Positions 26,491 through 36,240 of a stretch of 64,000 nt of DNA are shown piece by piece. Below the pieces are notes generated by a model, which worked only from the letters and a program-made list of their open reading frames with translations, searched no databases and was not told the DNA's origin. Numbering within the stretch: position 1 is the stretch's first letter; every line of letters begins with the position of its first letter. Both the position numbers and the translations under genes were made by a program. This DNA is from Cognatishimia maritima (GTDB lineage Bacteria > Pseudomonadota > Alphaproteobacteria > Rhodobacterales > Rhodobacteraceae): positions 1-64,000 of the forward strand of contig NZ_FQWM01000006.1 of the NCBI RefSeq assembly GCF_900129685.1, in the 5' to 3' direction.

Positions 26491-28593
26491 TCAGAAGCCT
26501 AGCAGATTTGCCTCCACTATGGCCTTTTGAACAAATACCTCACGGCGGCTTTCGGGGGCCCACCCTAGGATCTCTTTGGGCAGACGATTGTCAAACGGCG
26601 ACAAATGGGCGCGTGATTTCCAATCGGCAAGGCTGGGTCGAATGGCCCCATGGCGGCGCAGGACGTGTTTCTTCAGCGCATATTTCACTGCATCTGCCGC
26701 CCAAAAGGCAGTCAAATTGCCAGAGGACACGCGAATATTGGCGCCAAGGGATTGATGAATGGCGGCAAAATAGTCGCGGGCAGACATCATCGGGTCCGCG
26801 ACCAGGTTGAAGGACTTCCCGACCGCCTCTGGTGTGTCTTTCATCAACACGAGCGCGTCAGCGACATCGTCGATCAGGACAAAGGGCAGAATATTGCTGC
26901 CATCGCCCCAAATACGCACTGCGCCTGCGCCATGCCAGCGCCCGATGCCCCAGTGCTGCAGCGGCCCCCCTTCCCCAACGACGATACCTGGGCGGGCAAT
27001 CACCAGAGGCAAGCCTTTGGTATCATGTAGCTTTAGGAGTTCTTCCTCGCATTTTGCCTTGGACCGCGCGTATAGATTGCGATCCGTCATATCCTCGGCA
27101 AAACCGGTGTGTTCCGTGATTGTGTCATCCGGGCGGCTCATGTCATATGAGGCGATTGTGCCTGTATAGATGAACCGCATGACGTCTGCTTTTTGGGCTG
27201 CTTCGGCCAAGGCCAGCGTAACGCCGACATCGTTCTTAAGGCACCCTTCCCAAGTGATATCAAGCGATTTGCCAAGGTGGTAGACCGCCTCAATGCCTTC
27301 CATCGCACCGGCGAGCGCCTCTGGGTCTGAAAGCGACGCGGAATACAGTTCCACCTGATCGGCGATATCGTCAAATGGACCGGTTTTACCGCGACTTAAG
27401 ACGCGCACGTCGTGCCCCTGCGCCACCAATTTTCGGGTCAATGCGCGCCCGATAAAGCCGGTACCGCCAACAACCAAGACGCTTGGCTTGGGTTTCTTTT
27501 TGGTGGCAGGCTTTGGCTTGGCCGCCGCCTTGGGCATCATGGCGATCACATCATCAATCGCGCGCATGACCTCGATCGCGGCAGCGCCGTCGAACCGGGT
27601 ATCCAAGGCGTTCCCTGATTGCAGCGCTGAATAGAACGCTTTGAACGCACCCTGAAAGCCCAGACCATAGGCCGATTTACGGTTCAAAGAACTCAGCTGC
27701 CGCGCGGCATTCACAACGCCTTCGCGCAGGTGTTGCGCGGCCAGATCAAGCTCTCGCCGCAACGGGTTTAGCACAAGGTCCGATGCGTTTTCGCGCTGCA
27801 GAACCAAAGTGTCGTTTGCGTAATTCAGCCGCGCCAGTGCCGAACTGCCACGCACGACAACAGACCGGTCATCGACGGTTTCGACAAGGGATAGGTTGAA
27901 GGTCACATCCACATCTCCAGCCCGCGCCAGAATGCGCCAGCTTTGCGGGCGGTCTGTGTCGGCGGGCAAGGCAATGGGTTTGCCAAGGCTCAGCGCCTCA
28001 ACCTCTACCGGTCCAAACAAGTCCTGCGCAAAGGCAAAGAGGTGCGGGCCGAGTTCCAAAAGCAGGTTTTTCGGTTCTTTCAGCAACCACAGGCCAAAGG
28101 GGCCAGAACGCAAAGGCGCGAGTGGGAAATGCCAATTGACCTCAGCAGAGGTGATGCGACCAAGGTCACCTGTCGTGACCAATGTTTGGAGCCGCTCGTA
28201 AGAAGGCAAACCCAAGAAGTTATGCCCGGCGGCGAAGGTTTTTTCATGCTTTTCAGAGGCTTCTACGATTTTCTTTGTATCCGCCAAGGACAGCGCAACC
28301 GGTTTTTCCACAAAGCAATGCATCCCGGCAGACAGGCATTTGGTCGCAAGTGCCGCGTGGCTGTCCGGCGGCGTCAGAATGTGAACAGCATCACAGACTT
28401 TCGCCGCGATCAACTCATCCAGATCGTGAAACGCGACAAGCCCATAGCGTTCTGCAAACCCATCCGCTGCGCCCTTTGATCGGTCGCAGACAGCGACCAG
28501 CTCCGCCCCAGCCGTCAATTTGAGAGCCTCGGCATGCCAATCGGCAATGTAACCTGCGCCGATAATGGCGGTTCTGATGGGCGTCTGTGTCAT
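26491..28593 (-). CDS. Fusion of Gfo/Idh/MocA oxidoreductase and NAD-dependent epimerase
   Basis: A 700-residue two-domain protein. Residues 1-345 form a Gfo/Idh/MocA dehydrogenase (AIIGAGYIADWH nucleotide loop; HCFVEKPVA with the conserved EKP). A Lys/Pro/Ala-rich linker at 353-370 joins an extended SDR epimerase/dehydratase (VVGGTGFIGRAL at about 374-385; YARSK as the YxxxK site). It probably makes a modified nucleotide sugar for the polysaccharide. Its ATG overlaps the stop of the GT2 gene upstream by one base, so it belongs to the same operon. A fusion of the two activities is unusual in my experience. Confidence 0.88.
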   Translation of the reverse strand: MTQTPIRTAIIGAGYIADWHAEALKLTAGAELVAVCDRSKGAADGFAERYGLVAFHDLDELIAAKVCDAVHILTPPDSHAALATKCLSAGMHCFVEKPVALSLADTKKIVEASEKHEKTFAAGHNFLGLPSYERLQTLVTTGDLGRITSAEVNWHFPLAPLRSGPFGLWLLKEPKNLLLELGPHLFAFAQDLFGPVEVEALSLGKPIALPADTDRPQSWRILARAGDVDVTFNLSLVETVDDRSVVVRGSSALARLNYANDTLVLQRENASDLVLNPLRRELDLAAQHLREGVVNAARQLSSLNRKSAYGLGFQGAFKAFYSALQSGNALDTRFDGAAAIEVMRAIDDVIAMMPKAAAKPKPATKKKPKPSVLVVGGTGFIGRALTRKLVAQGHDVRVLSRGKTGPFDDIADQVELYSASLSDPEALAGAMEGIEAVYHLGKSLDITWEGCLKNDVGVTLALAEAAQKADVMRFIYTGTIASYDMSRPDDTITEHTGFAEDMTDRNLYARSKAKCEEELLKLHDTKGLPLVIARPGIVVGEGGPLQHWGIGRWHGAGAVRIWGDGSNILPFVLIDDVADALVLMKDTPEAVGKSFNLVADPMMSARDYFAAIHQSLGANIRVSSGNLTAFWAADAVKYALKKHVLRRHGAIRPSLADWKSRAHLSPFDNRLPKEILGWAPESRREVFVQKAIVEANLLGF

Positions 28594-29558
28594 TACTTAT
28601 ACTCGATGATGTGCATGCGCCGCCCCAATAGGCGACGACGATAAAATTCAAGCATGCCAATGGCATTCGGGATCTTTGAAAGCGTGATCAGCGCCGCAAG
28701 TCGCCGCGCGCGGGCTGTCTCAAGCCCCTCTCCGCGCAAACCTTGGGCGATCCGCAGAAAGTTTACGCCATAGACAAGAAGGCTAAGGATGGTCAGGGGC
28801 CAAAAAAATAGCAGCCCCAATCCAGCAAGCGCGGGTAGCACCATGCCATAGACCACCACGCGCTGGCGCTCTCGCGCGAAATATGGCGGGTGCATCTGGC
28901 CTACCTGCGCGAAGCCGTGGCCAGAGCGGACCGCACGTTTCCACCATTGTTCAAAGTGATACATCGCAGCATCGTGCCGCGTCATTTCCAATGGAAGGCG
29001 GTGGATAGTCCAACCTGCTATGCGGATACGGACACAGAACTCATCGTCCTCCGCCGCGATCACATGATCATCAAACGGACCAGCCTCTTTGATGGCGGCC
29101 GCTCGAACCAACATATCGCCGCCACAGGTTGAGATGTCACCCGCAGGACGATCCCACTCGTGATGACAGAGCGCGTTGTAAACACTGGCATCCGGATAAA
29201 CTTCGCGCCGCCAGCCGGTTACGATGCCCCAATCAAGGTGATCTTCCATTGCGGACAGCGCTTGATCCAACCAACCCGGCTGCAACGCGCAATCGCCATC
29301 GATAAACTGAATAAAGTCAGGGCAACCTTGTTCACACAGCGCTTCATAGCCTTCGCGTCGGGCGCGCGCAGCGGTAAAGGGGCGGTCTGGTGAGAGTTCC
29401 ACCACCATCGCACCTGATTTGCGGGCCAATTCCACCGACCCGTCTGTCGAGCCTGAATCCACATAAACAATCGGCACGTCGGGCAAAGAGGCAAGGCAAG
29501 CTTTCAACCGGTCCCCTTCGTTTCGGCCAATCGCCACAATCGCGACACGTGGGTTCAT
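28593..29558 (-). CDS. Glycosyltransferase family 2
   Basis: A 321-residue GT-A enzyme: VAIVAIGRNEGDRLKACL at the N-terminus, VYVDSGSTDGS, the DxD-like FIDGDCALQPGW (about residues 96-107) and one or two C-terminal hydrophobic helices (LALAGLGLLFFWPLTILSL) that place it at the inner membrane. It adds one sugar to the lipid-linked repeat unit; donor and acceptor are unknown. It overlaps both neighbours (4 bp upstream, 1 bp downstream). Confidence 0.9.
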   Translation of the reverse strand: MNPRVAIVAIGRNEGDRLKACLASLPDVPIVYVDSGSTDGSVELARKSGAMVVELSPDRPFTAARARREGYEALCEQGCPDFIQFIDGDCALQPGWLDQALSAMEDHLDWGIVTGWRREVYPDASVYNALCHHEWDRPAGDISTCGGDMLVRAAAIKEAGPFDDHVIAAEDDEFCVRIRIAGWTIHRLPLEMTRHDAAMYHFEQWWKRAVRSGHGFAQVGQMHPPYFARERQRVVVYGMVLPALAGLGLLFFWPLTILSLLVYGVNFLRIAQGLRGEGLETARARRLAALITLSKIPNAIGMLEFYRRRLLGRRMHIIEYK

Positions 29559-30799
29559 GCCTCTGCCTCCGGGCGGAGGTCCAAAGGCGGTGCTTCATTG
29601 GCATAGCCTGTCAGAATGTCCGACAGCCAAGCGGCCTCTTTTTCGGCGACATAGTCCTGGCGTACCTTAGCACGCCCCGCCTGACCCATAGTTTCCGCGC
29701 GATTTGGGTCTGATGTGAGTTCCGCAATCGCTGCTTTCAGCGCCCCGACATCGCCGGGCGCGACGAGCAGACCTGATACGCCATCTTCGACCAATTCAGG
29801 GATCCCGGCGATGCGCGTTGTGATGACAGGCCGCGCGGTTGCCATGGCTTCCATCAACACGACCGGCACGCCTTCGGCAAAACTTGGCAGCACAAAGATG
29901 GCGTGTGACTTCAGGAAACGGGCAACGTCATCCTGCGACTTGTAGCCCACAAAGTCGACGCGCGTGGCAAGCCCTAGGTCACGCGCTTCTGTCTGGAGGG
30001 CTTCACGGTCCGGTCCATCCCCGACCACGGTCAGGCGCAAATCTGGCAGATCGACCATCGCTTGCAAGAGAATGGGCAGACCTTTGACCGACGCAAGGCG
30101 TCCAACAAACAAGAGCGTGTTCGGCGTCGGCGTGACGTCATCAGCGTAGCGATCCGGGTCGATCCCGCAGTGCACAATATGCAGTTTGGACCAATGTTCG
30201 CGGTCTGAAAAACTCATCGCCTGAGCGCGACAAAAGTGGCTGATGCAGGCGACAAAGGTGGCTTTTTCGATCTTTTTGTCGAGCCGCCAATGCTCTGGTG
30301 CAAAGAAAATATCCGGGCCATGCAGGGTGAAACTGAAGGGAATGCCTGTCATTTCTGACATGAGCATCGCCACAGAACAGCTTGATTTCGCGATATGATT
30401 GTGCAGATGCGTGACTTCATTGTCCTGCAAATGCGCGCCCAAAACAGCGGCTTCAGCAAAGTAGAACAATTGGTAGAGCGTATTTTTGATGCCACCAGGC
30501 GAGGTTGCCAGCGCCAGTTTCAACGCCGCAGCATATCGTCCTGGATTGTTGCGCAGGAACCGCCAGTGGCACCGAAACAGATGCGCCGGCGCTTTCGCAG
30601 CTTTCAATACATGAAACGTACGGGCGGCTTCGGCGCGCTGTTCGGGGCCGACGTGATGTTCAGGACCGGTCTGCCGGATGGAACAGGTGAGCACCTCATG
30701 CCCCAGGGTCCGCAAGGCGGCGACTTCGCGCTGGATAAATGTATCCGTCGCGCGCGGGTATTCCCCGGTCAGATAGGCAATCCGGCTTAGCGCGCCCAT
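29555..30799 (-). CDS. Glycosyltransferase family 4
   Basis: A 414-residue GT-B enzyme: N-terminal IAYLTGEYPRATDTFI, then the C-terminal nucleotide-sugar domain with LLFVGRLASVKGLPILLQAM and the EX7E-type region FVLPSFAEGVPVVLMEAMATARPV. It retains the sugar's anomeric configuration. ATG 30799 has GGAG 8 nt upstream and is preferred to 30823. It overlaps the preceding oxidoreductase gene by 13 bp and the following GT2 gene by 4 bp (ATGA), so it is part of a four-gene operon from 31911 to 26491. Confidence 0.9.
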   Translation of the reverse strand: MGALSRIAYLTGEYPRATDTFIQREVAALRTLGHEVLTCSIRQTGPEHHVGPEQRAEAARTFHVLKAAKAPAHLFRCHWRFLRNNPGRYAAALKLALATSPGGIKNTLYQLFYFAEAAVLGAHLQDNEVTHLHNHIAKSSCSVAMLMSEMTGIPFSFTLHGPDIFFAPEHWRLDKKIEKATFVACISHFCRAQAMSFSDREHWSKLHIVHCGIDPDRYADDVTPTPNTLLFVGRLASVKGLPILLQAMVDLPDLRLTVVGDGPDREALQTEARDLGLATRVDFVGYKSQDDVARFLKSHAIFVLPSFAEGVPVVLMEAMATARPVITTRIAGIPELVEDGVSGLLVAPGDVGALKAAIAELTSDPNRAETMGQAGRAKVRQDYVAEKEAAWLSDILTGYANEAPPLDLRPEAEA

Positions 30800-31911
30800 G
30801 GCATCGGCTCCATTGGCTGGCAAGTGGTGGTCATGGTTTGCGCGCCGGTTGTCTGCCCCGCGTTTTGGATCGCAAGCGTGACTTCGTTCAGGTGCAGGGC
30901 AAAATCTCCAGCCAGCCGACTTTGACGCCCCGCCTTAATCGCCGCTAACATTTCCATCGGACCCAGCGCGAAATTCATCGCGGCCGCACCCCAGCGTTTG
31001 ACCTTGGGGTGCGTCTCCTTTTTGATGTGAATGCGCCGCCCCAGCGGGTTTTCCAGCAACTTGCGCCGCAGGACCATGCGTTTGTAAAACTTGACCGGCG
31101 CGCTGTTGTCCCAAGCCTTTTTGACCTTCAGAACGCCCGCATCCCCGACCACCATAATTTCATGGTTATGCGGCGCAACGATGGAGCAGGTCAGCCGCAC
31201 GGGTGGGCCGTCTGCGAAAAACAAGGTCGCGACGGACAGATCAGGCGTGCCCTGCCCTGATGGGGCCTTGTCAGGCAGAACCTCTGCCGAGGCTGCAACA
31301 ACCGTCTGCACGGGCCCAAACCAGCTGATCAGCCACGAAAGGTAATAGCCAGCATGTTCCAGCGTGCAGCCGACGCGAAATTCATCCTCGGCAGGCCAAG
31401 ACGCGCCGCTGTCGCTGACCCAATCGGCAAAGGGGGCCTGGGGGACAAAACCGTCGTCAAGTTCCGCATAGATCAGTCGCGCCTGCCCGGCGACTTGATC
31501 GCGAATGGCCTTGCCCAGTGTCTGCGCCGTTTCACCCAGGACGCTGCACGGGGCCGAGGCAACTTGCAGTCCACGTTCAGCCGCGATGTCATGCACCTTT
31601 TGCGCATCTTCCATGGTCACTGCCAATGGCTTTTCGGAATAGACATGATGCCCGGCCTCAAGGCAGCGCAGGTTTACTTCTAGATGGCTGCTGGGGTTCG
31701 TCAGGTTCAGGATGAGGCTTTCGTTTGGAAGCTGCGCAAGCAAATCATCCATCGAACCCGCCGCTTTCACTGCCCAGAAGTCACAAAATGCCTTTAGCCG
31801 CGCCGGATCACGATCATAGACCACGCTGACCTGCACATGGGGAAAGGTCGCCAAAGACCTCATATAAAGGTCGGCGACAAATCCGCAGCCAATGATTGCC
31901 AAGGACGTCAT
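30787..31911 (-). CDS. Gfo/Idh/MocA-family oxidoreductase
   Basis: A 374-residue NAD(P)-dependent sugar dehydrogenase-like protein: LAIIGCGFVADLY at the N-terminus and HVYSEKPLAV (about residues 88-97). It probably acts on a nucleotide sugar for the surface glycan. ATG 31911 follows a GAGCAGG site; the longer frame upstream was rejected. It is the first gene of a minus-strand operon and is divergent from the TagA-type gene across about 190 bp, so both promoters must lie there. Confidence 0.9.
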   Translation of the reverse strand: MTSLAIIGCGFVADLYMRSLATFPHVQVSVVYDRDPARLKAFCDFWAVKAAGSMDDLLAQLPNESLILNLTNPSSHLEVNLRCLEAGHHVYSEKPLAVTMEDAQKVHDIAAERGLQVASAPCSVLGETAQTLGKAIRDQVAGQARLIYAELDDGFVPQAPFADWVSDSGASWPAEDEFRVGCTLEHAGYYLSWLISWFGPVQTVVAASAEVLPDKAPSGQGTPDLSVATLFFADGPPVRLTCSIVAPHNHEIMVVGDAGVLKVKKAWDNSAPVKFYKRMVLRRKLLENPLGRRIHIKKETHPKVKRWGAAAMNFALGPMEMLAAIKAGRQSRLAGDFALHLNEVTLAIQNAGQTTGAQTMTTTCQPMEPMPWAR

Positions 31912-32097
31912 AGATATAGCCTGCTCATTCCCTCTTATGGCACGTTTTGCGCCGAATTTGACCTGCTGTCTAATTGGAAAAATCGACAAGATTGCGTCGG
32001 GCATCTGGCAATTGCACGGGCTTTGCTGATTTCAACAACACGATGGCAAATCTATTTGCAGATGGTAAACAGAAACAACCGAGGCAGGGAGCACAAG

Positions 32098-32850
32098 ATG
32101 CAGTTTGAAACACGACAGGGTCCTGTGGCTGTATCCGTCAAATCCATTGCAGACCTTAAAGCCAAAGTCTGCGAGAAAATCGAACGCAATCAAGGCTTTG
32201 CCCTTGCAACCATAAACCTTGACCACCTTGTAAAGATGAATACCGATGTGCCGTTTTATGCGGCCTATCAGGCGCAGGACTACGTCGTTGCCGATGGCAA
32301 CCCGATTGTTTGGATGGGGCGCATGGCCGGGCAGGAAATAGAGTTGCTGCCGGGGTCGGATTTGATCTTGCCGATGTGTCAGTGGGTGACCGACCTTGGC
32401 GCTACTGTCGCTTTGGCGGGGTCCACGTCAGAGGCTTTGGCGCAGGCAGAAGTCACAATGAAAGCGGCTTGCCCGGGGCTGGTAGTGACAGCGAAGATTT
32501 CTCCGCCCTTTGGCTTTGATCCACACGGCGATGACGCACGGGCGCTTTTGCAAGCGATCCACGAGTCAGGCGCGCGGATTTGTTTTATCGCCCTAGGTGC
32601 GCCAAAACAGGAAATGCTTGCCGCCTATGGTCGCGAAATCGCGCCGCAGACAGGGTTTGTCAGCATTGGTGCCGGGCTGGACTTTCTCGCCGGAACACAA
32701 GACCGCGCGCCGAAATGGGTGCGGCGGCTTGCGCTCGAATGGCTTTGGCGGCTGATGCAATCGCCCTCGCGCATGGCCGGACGCTATGCACGGTGCTTTG
32801 CGATCTTGCCCGGCCACGTCAAACGCGCTTTGATGGGGCAACGGCAGTAA
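32098..32850 (+). CDS. WecG/TagA/CpsF-family glycosyltransferase
   Basis: A 250-residue GT26 enzyme. Signatures: TINLDHLVKM near residue 45, VVADGNPIVWMGR (the family's ADG motif, about 64-76), and IALGAPKQEML (about 165-175). The family adds the second sugar (ManNAcA, glucose or others) to undecaprenyl-PP-linked sugar. GGCAGGGAG precedes ATG 32098; the frame upstream is not coding. It is followed at 13 bp by an acetyltransferase gene on the same strand. Confidence 0.92.
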   Translation: MQFETRQGPVAVSVKSIADLKAKVCEKIERNQGFALATINLDHLVKMNTDVPFYAAYQAQDYVVADGNPIVWMGRMAGQEIELLPGSDLILPMCQWVTDLGATVALAGSTSEALAQAEVTMKAACPGLVVTAKISPPFGFDPHGDDARALLQAIHESGARICFIALGAPKQEMLAAYGREIAPQTGFVSIGAGLDFLAGTQDRAPKWVRRLALEWLWRLMQSPSRMAGRYARCFAILPGHVKRALMGQRQ

Positions 32851-32863
32851 AGTGCAGGCAGGC

Positions 32864-33364
32864 ATGACACAACAGAACAACCATATTTCAGCAACAGAGC
32901 CCGATTGGACGCGCGAAGAAATCGGTCATTTCTGGGCGCCCGGTCTTAAACTTTTGCGCAGTATTCGGCGCTATCAAAGCTGGCGGGCTCGCAAGGGAGT
33001 CTTCGCGCGCATCGCTGCCAAATACTGGGCGGTCGTGCATTGGTTCTGGTCTTTGGTTACTCAGAGTGAAATCCACGCCCACCAAAAAATCGGTGGCGGA
33101 TTGCGGCTACCGCATCCGACTGGAATTATCATACATCCTGAAGCGTCAATCGGGCCAAATTGCATGATATTTCATCAGGTTACTGTATCTGGCGCGGTTC
33201 AGGTCGGTGGGCATGTGGACATTGGCGCCGGGGCAAAGATCCTCGGTCCGCTCACAATCGGAGACCACGCCAAAATCGGCGCAAATGCTGTTGTGCTTTC
33301 GGATGTTCCTGCAGGCGCTACCGTCGTCGGCGTCCCTGCAAAAGTGGTCAAACAACAGGCCTAA
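32864..33364 (+). CDS. Serine acetyltransferase-like left-handed beta-helix protein
   Basis: A 166-residue hexapeptide-repeat (LbH) acetyltransferase resembling the C-terminal half of CysE: GGGLRLPHPTGIIIHPEA, IGPNCMIFHQVT and the C-terminal GVPAKVV. Short CysE-like enzymes in glycan loci usually O-acetylate sugars, so O-acetylation of the polysaccharide is more likely than cysteine synthesis. The start may be GTG 32852 instead. Confidence 0.83.
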   Translation: MTQQNNHISATEPDWTREEIGHFWAPGLKLLRSIRRYQSWRARKGVFARIAAKYWAVVHWFWSLVTQSEIHAHQKIGGGLRLPHPTGIIIHPEASIGPNCMIFHQVTVSGAVQVGGHVDIGAGAKILGPLTIGDHAKIGANAVVLSDVPAGATVVGVPAKVVKQQA

Positions 33365-33367
33365 CTG

Positions 33368-34879
33368 CTAAAGAATGGTCCTTGGCCCTGTTTCCACTGT
33401 GATGCGATTGGACGCTTCAAGGGCGGACTTCCTTCGCCCTGACGCCATTTCTTTCAACTGCGTGCGGAGCTGCTCACAATATCCCAGCAGCGCCCCGGCA
33501 ATAAGCCAGGTGATCGGCGTCAAAGTGGCATTGGGCAATAGGTCGACGAGATTTAGGGCCAAGAGCAACGACAATCCACCACCAAGCTGAGAGATCACCT
33601 GGTCCACTTGACGTTCTGCCGAGGTTTTCCGAAGGGGAATCGACGTTTCCACCTGCGCACGATTTAGCCTTCGGCGCGTTGCCTGTTCCGATCCGGCAAG
33701 CCGGTAGAAGGCAAAAATGGGAGCTGCCAAAAGACCAAACTCTGCAAGGAAACCGATCCAGCCAAAGACACCAACGGCAATAATCCACCGACCGTCGGTG
33801 ACCGTGCGAATGGTACCGTCAATTGGGTCGTGTAGGTGATTGCGCCCCCAGGACCCCCAGCCAAAGAGCGGCTTTTCCATAGCGCGTTCAAACAGCAGGT
33901 TTTCATTATCGAACCGGAACTGCAATGAATTCGCGCGTTCTGCGCTAACGCTTGTGGCTGCGGCAAGAATTTGCTCTTCAGGCACGATGTCGACCAGTTT
34001 GGCCAACGGATAGGCGAGCGTCAGAACAGCCAATAGAAGCGCGACACGTGCTTGAATTTTCCAGTTCGCAAACACAACCAATGCAATCAGCACCATCGCA
34101 TAAAGCACAGGACTTAGGGTTTTGTTCAACACAAGGACCCCCGCCAGAAAAACGCCAGCGATAAACTTTGCTGACCGACGTTTCCCTGCGGCGTTGCGCC
34201 AGAGTATCACGGCTGCCGAGAGGGCCGTCATAATAAAAAACGCAGCCCAGATGCCGTGCGACAAAAAGACGATTGCCCGATAGCCCCCCGCCCGGATCAT
34301 CTGTTCAAAGACGTGCTGAAAATAGCCATAGATCCAAATGTTCAATTGCGGACTCAGGCGCACCTCGAGCAGCATCGGGAAGCTGTAGACCACGCCTGCG
34401 ATCATCAAGGCCATCAAGAGATCTCGTAGATGTTCTGGCTTGAAAAGGAACTGGCGCGCCAAGACAAACCCAATCAGAATAATCGCCTGGTTAATTACAA
34501 GCGCCACGATATCCATCGCATAGAGTCCACGCAGGCCACCTTGGGCAAAGAGCACAGGTTCAGGGTTGGTCAGAACCGTGAGTGCGGGACTGAAAATAAA
34601 GCATAGCATCACCGCCTTCACCCAGTTGGATTGCGGGAAGAATTCCACTTTTTCACGGGCAACAAAGATGACCATGAACAGCGCCGCCAAGTTCGGAAGC
34701 GTCAGCTTGTTCAAGGGCGGCATCAAGGGAAAATCAAAAGCCGTCGGCAGCGGAGGTAGCAGCAAATAGGCGCCCAAAAACGACCAGATCAGCGCACGCC
34801 CAACCGGCATCCGTTTGAAGGAAACAAACATCACAAGCGGCCATGCGGCCAAAACGATATAGGCAATGCTATTGGGCAT
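33368..34879 (-). CDS. O-antigen ligase/polymerase-like membrane protein
   Basis: A 503-residue protein with about ten to twelve hydrophobic segments and a large loop between about residues 300 and 360 containing PLFGWGSWGRNHLHDP, features of the O-antigen ligase (Wzy_C/WaaL) superfamily. It probably polymerises or attaches the repeat units at the periplasmic side of the inner membrane. ATG 34879 is preferred to 34921 because the N-terminus then begins with a hydrophobic helix. It converges with the acetyltransferase gene (3-bp gap). Confidence 0.83.
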   Translation of the reverse strand: MPNSIAYIVLAAWPLVMFVSFKRMPVGRALIWSFLGAYLLLPPLPTAFDFPLMPPLNKLTLPNLAALFMVIFVAREKVEFFPQSNWVKAVMLCFIFSPALTVLTNPEPVLFAQGGLRGLYAMDIVALVINQAIILIGFVLARQFLFKPEHLRDLLMALMIAGVVYSFPMLLEVRLSPQLNIWIYGYFQHVFEQMIRAGGYRAIVFLSHGIWAAFFIMTALSAAVILWRNAAGKRRSAKFIAGVFLAGVLVLNKTLSPVLYAMVLIALVVFANWKIQARVALLLAVLTLAYPLAKLVDIVPEEQILAAATSVSAERANSLQFRFDNENLLFERAMEKPLFGWGSWGRNHLHDPIDGTIRTVTDGRWIIAVGVFGWIGFLAEFGLLAAPIFAFYRLAGSEQATRRRLNRAQVETSIPLRKTSAERQVDQVISQLGGGLSLLLALNLVDLLPNATLTPITWLIAGALLGYCEQLRTQLKEMASGRRKSALEASNRITVETGPRTIL

Positions 34880-34978
34880 CTGTCCTGATTTTGCTTTTGC
34901 GCACCTTGCTGTCCACCCCACGCAACGTATTGGGCGGCTGTGGCTCAGTCTGACGAGAAATCACGTCAAATAAACAAA

Positions 34979-35006
34979 AAAAACACGCCCATTTCGTGGC
35001 GTGTTT
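34979..35006 (-). terminator. Terminator after the ExoY-type gene
   Basis: AAACACGCC/GGCGTGTTT stem with an 8-nt loop, 15 bp after the stop of the minus-strand transferase gene, followed on that strand by a T-rich stretch. Confidence 0.82.
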
Positions 35007-35020
35007 TCTAAGCGTCTTGT

Positions 35021-35686
35021 TTATTGACCCGTCGCGCGCGCCACGACCGAAACAGTTTTGACCAGAATGGAAAGATCAGAGGCAAGGCTCAGGTCATCGT
35101 GGTAACGGTTGTCGTAAAATGCGCGCTCTGCAAAGCTGCTTTCATTCCGTTCTGAGACCTGCCAAAGGCCAGTGATGCCGGGGCGCATGTCGTAGTAGGC
35201 TTTGCCAGGATAGATATCTTTCTGGCAGGGCATCATTGGGCGTGGGCCAACGAGAGACATATCGCCCTTCAGCACGTTCCAAAGCTGCGGAAGTTCATCC
35301 AATGAAGTTTTGCGGATCAAACGTCCCAAAGGTGTGATCCGCGGATCATCGCGCAGCTTTTGCTTTTCGTCCCACTCAGCTTTCGCCGCAGGATTATCGG
35401 CAAGAAAGTTAGCCAGAATACGGTCTGCATCACGCACCATGCTGCGCAGTTTCAGCATATTGAACTGGCGACCATTCTGCCCAATGCGTTTTTGGACGTA
35501 GAAAGGCGATGCGCCCTCAAGCATCAGTGCAACGGCCAGAACCATCACCACAAAACCGACGGGCAAAACCAAAATCATAACAACGCCAACGTCAAAACAG
35601 CGCTTGGCTACGTTGCGGTAGAACCCAGGGGCCAGGTTCCCAAACTGTGTCTTCAGCGCGACATCGCGCTTATCTAAATAGGCCAT
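35021..35686 (-). CDS. ExoY/WcaJ-type undecaprenyl-phosphate sugar phosphotransferase
   Basis: A 221-residue polyprenyl-phosphate hexose-1-phosphate transferase that primes synthesis of the repeat unit. It has one N-terminal membrane helix (VGVVMILVLPVGFVVMVLAV), then the catalytic domain with KLRSM, the DDPRITPLGRLIRKTSLDELPQ stretch containing the essential Asp-Glu pair, and VGPRP followed by RPGITGLWQV. Length is typical of ExoY-like enzymes without the N-terminal four-helix domain. The single gene has its own terminator. Confidence 0.94.
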   Translation of the reverse strand: MAYLDKRDVALKTQFGNLAPGFYRNVAKRCFDVGVVMILVLPVGFVVMVLAVALMLEGASPFYVQKRIGQNGRQFNMLKLRSMVRDADRILANFLADNPAAKAEWDEKQKLRDDPRITPLGRLIRKTSLDELPQLWNVLKGDMSLVGPRPMMPCQKDIYPGKAYYDMRPGITGLWQVSERNESSFAERAFYDNRYHDDLSLASDLSILVKTVSVVARATGQ

Positions 35687-36193
35687 ACCACTTCCTCATA
35701 CAGATCGGCCAAACACAAGAAGACACGCGCTGAAACCACAGCGTTCTGATCTGCCTCAGACCAGTGAGAATTTACGCTTCGTTGCCCCCGAATGGCTGAC
35801 CCTGTCAGCCGACGCAAATCCGTGTCAGTTTGTTGCTTGGATAATCTTTAGACCCAACTCGCCATATATTTATATCAAATTTGGCAGAATTCGTCCACAT
35901 TTCCGCCACTCTCCTTTAGGTATAATATGTTGTTTTATATGTGATTTATGGAAAATCTCTGATTTTGAGGCCAAAAAAGCGACACATTTCAGGAAGTGGA
36001 CGGGTTATCTGTTAACGAAATCGCAATAATTCTACAATTTATGATTGTCTGTTTCGATTTCTTCAATAAATACGGTTTCCAAAACGGAACCAAATTCAGC
36101 GCTCTGCCCGACTTGTTCGCAGATACAGAAAATACATTCGAGGCTTTCAATTCAAAGTTGCAATTTGATTCTATTGCCCTGGAACTGAGAGAC
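35687..36193. other. Long AT-rich spacer in the polysaccharide locus
   Basis: About 500 bp, clearly AT-richer than its surroundings, holding the promoter for the ExoY-type gene. The plus-strand frame at 35996 runs through the terminator and has no recognisable features, so I do not call it. No repeat or riboswitch was recognised. Confidence 0.5.
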
Positions 36194-36217
36194 AAAAATG
36201 GCGCCCAGAGGGCGCCA
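36194..36217 (-). terminator. Terminator at the end of the PKS-NRPS/polysaccharide operon
   Basis: A perfect 8-bp stem TGGCGCCC/GGGCGCCA with a 3-nt loop and five T on the minus strand, 24 bp after the Wzz-like gene. It is the first convincing terminator downstream of the flippase-PKS-NRPS gene run. Confidence 0.9.
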
Positions 36218-36240
36218 AATTGTGTCGCAACCTACGGTGA

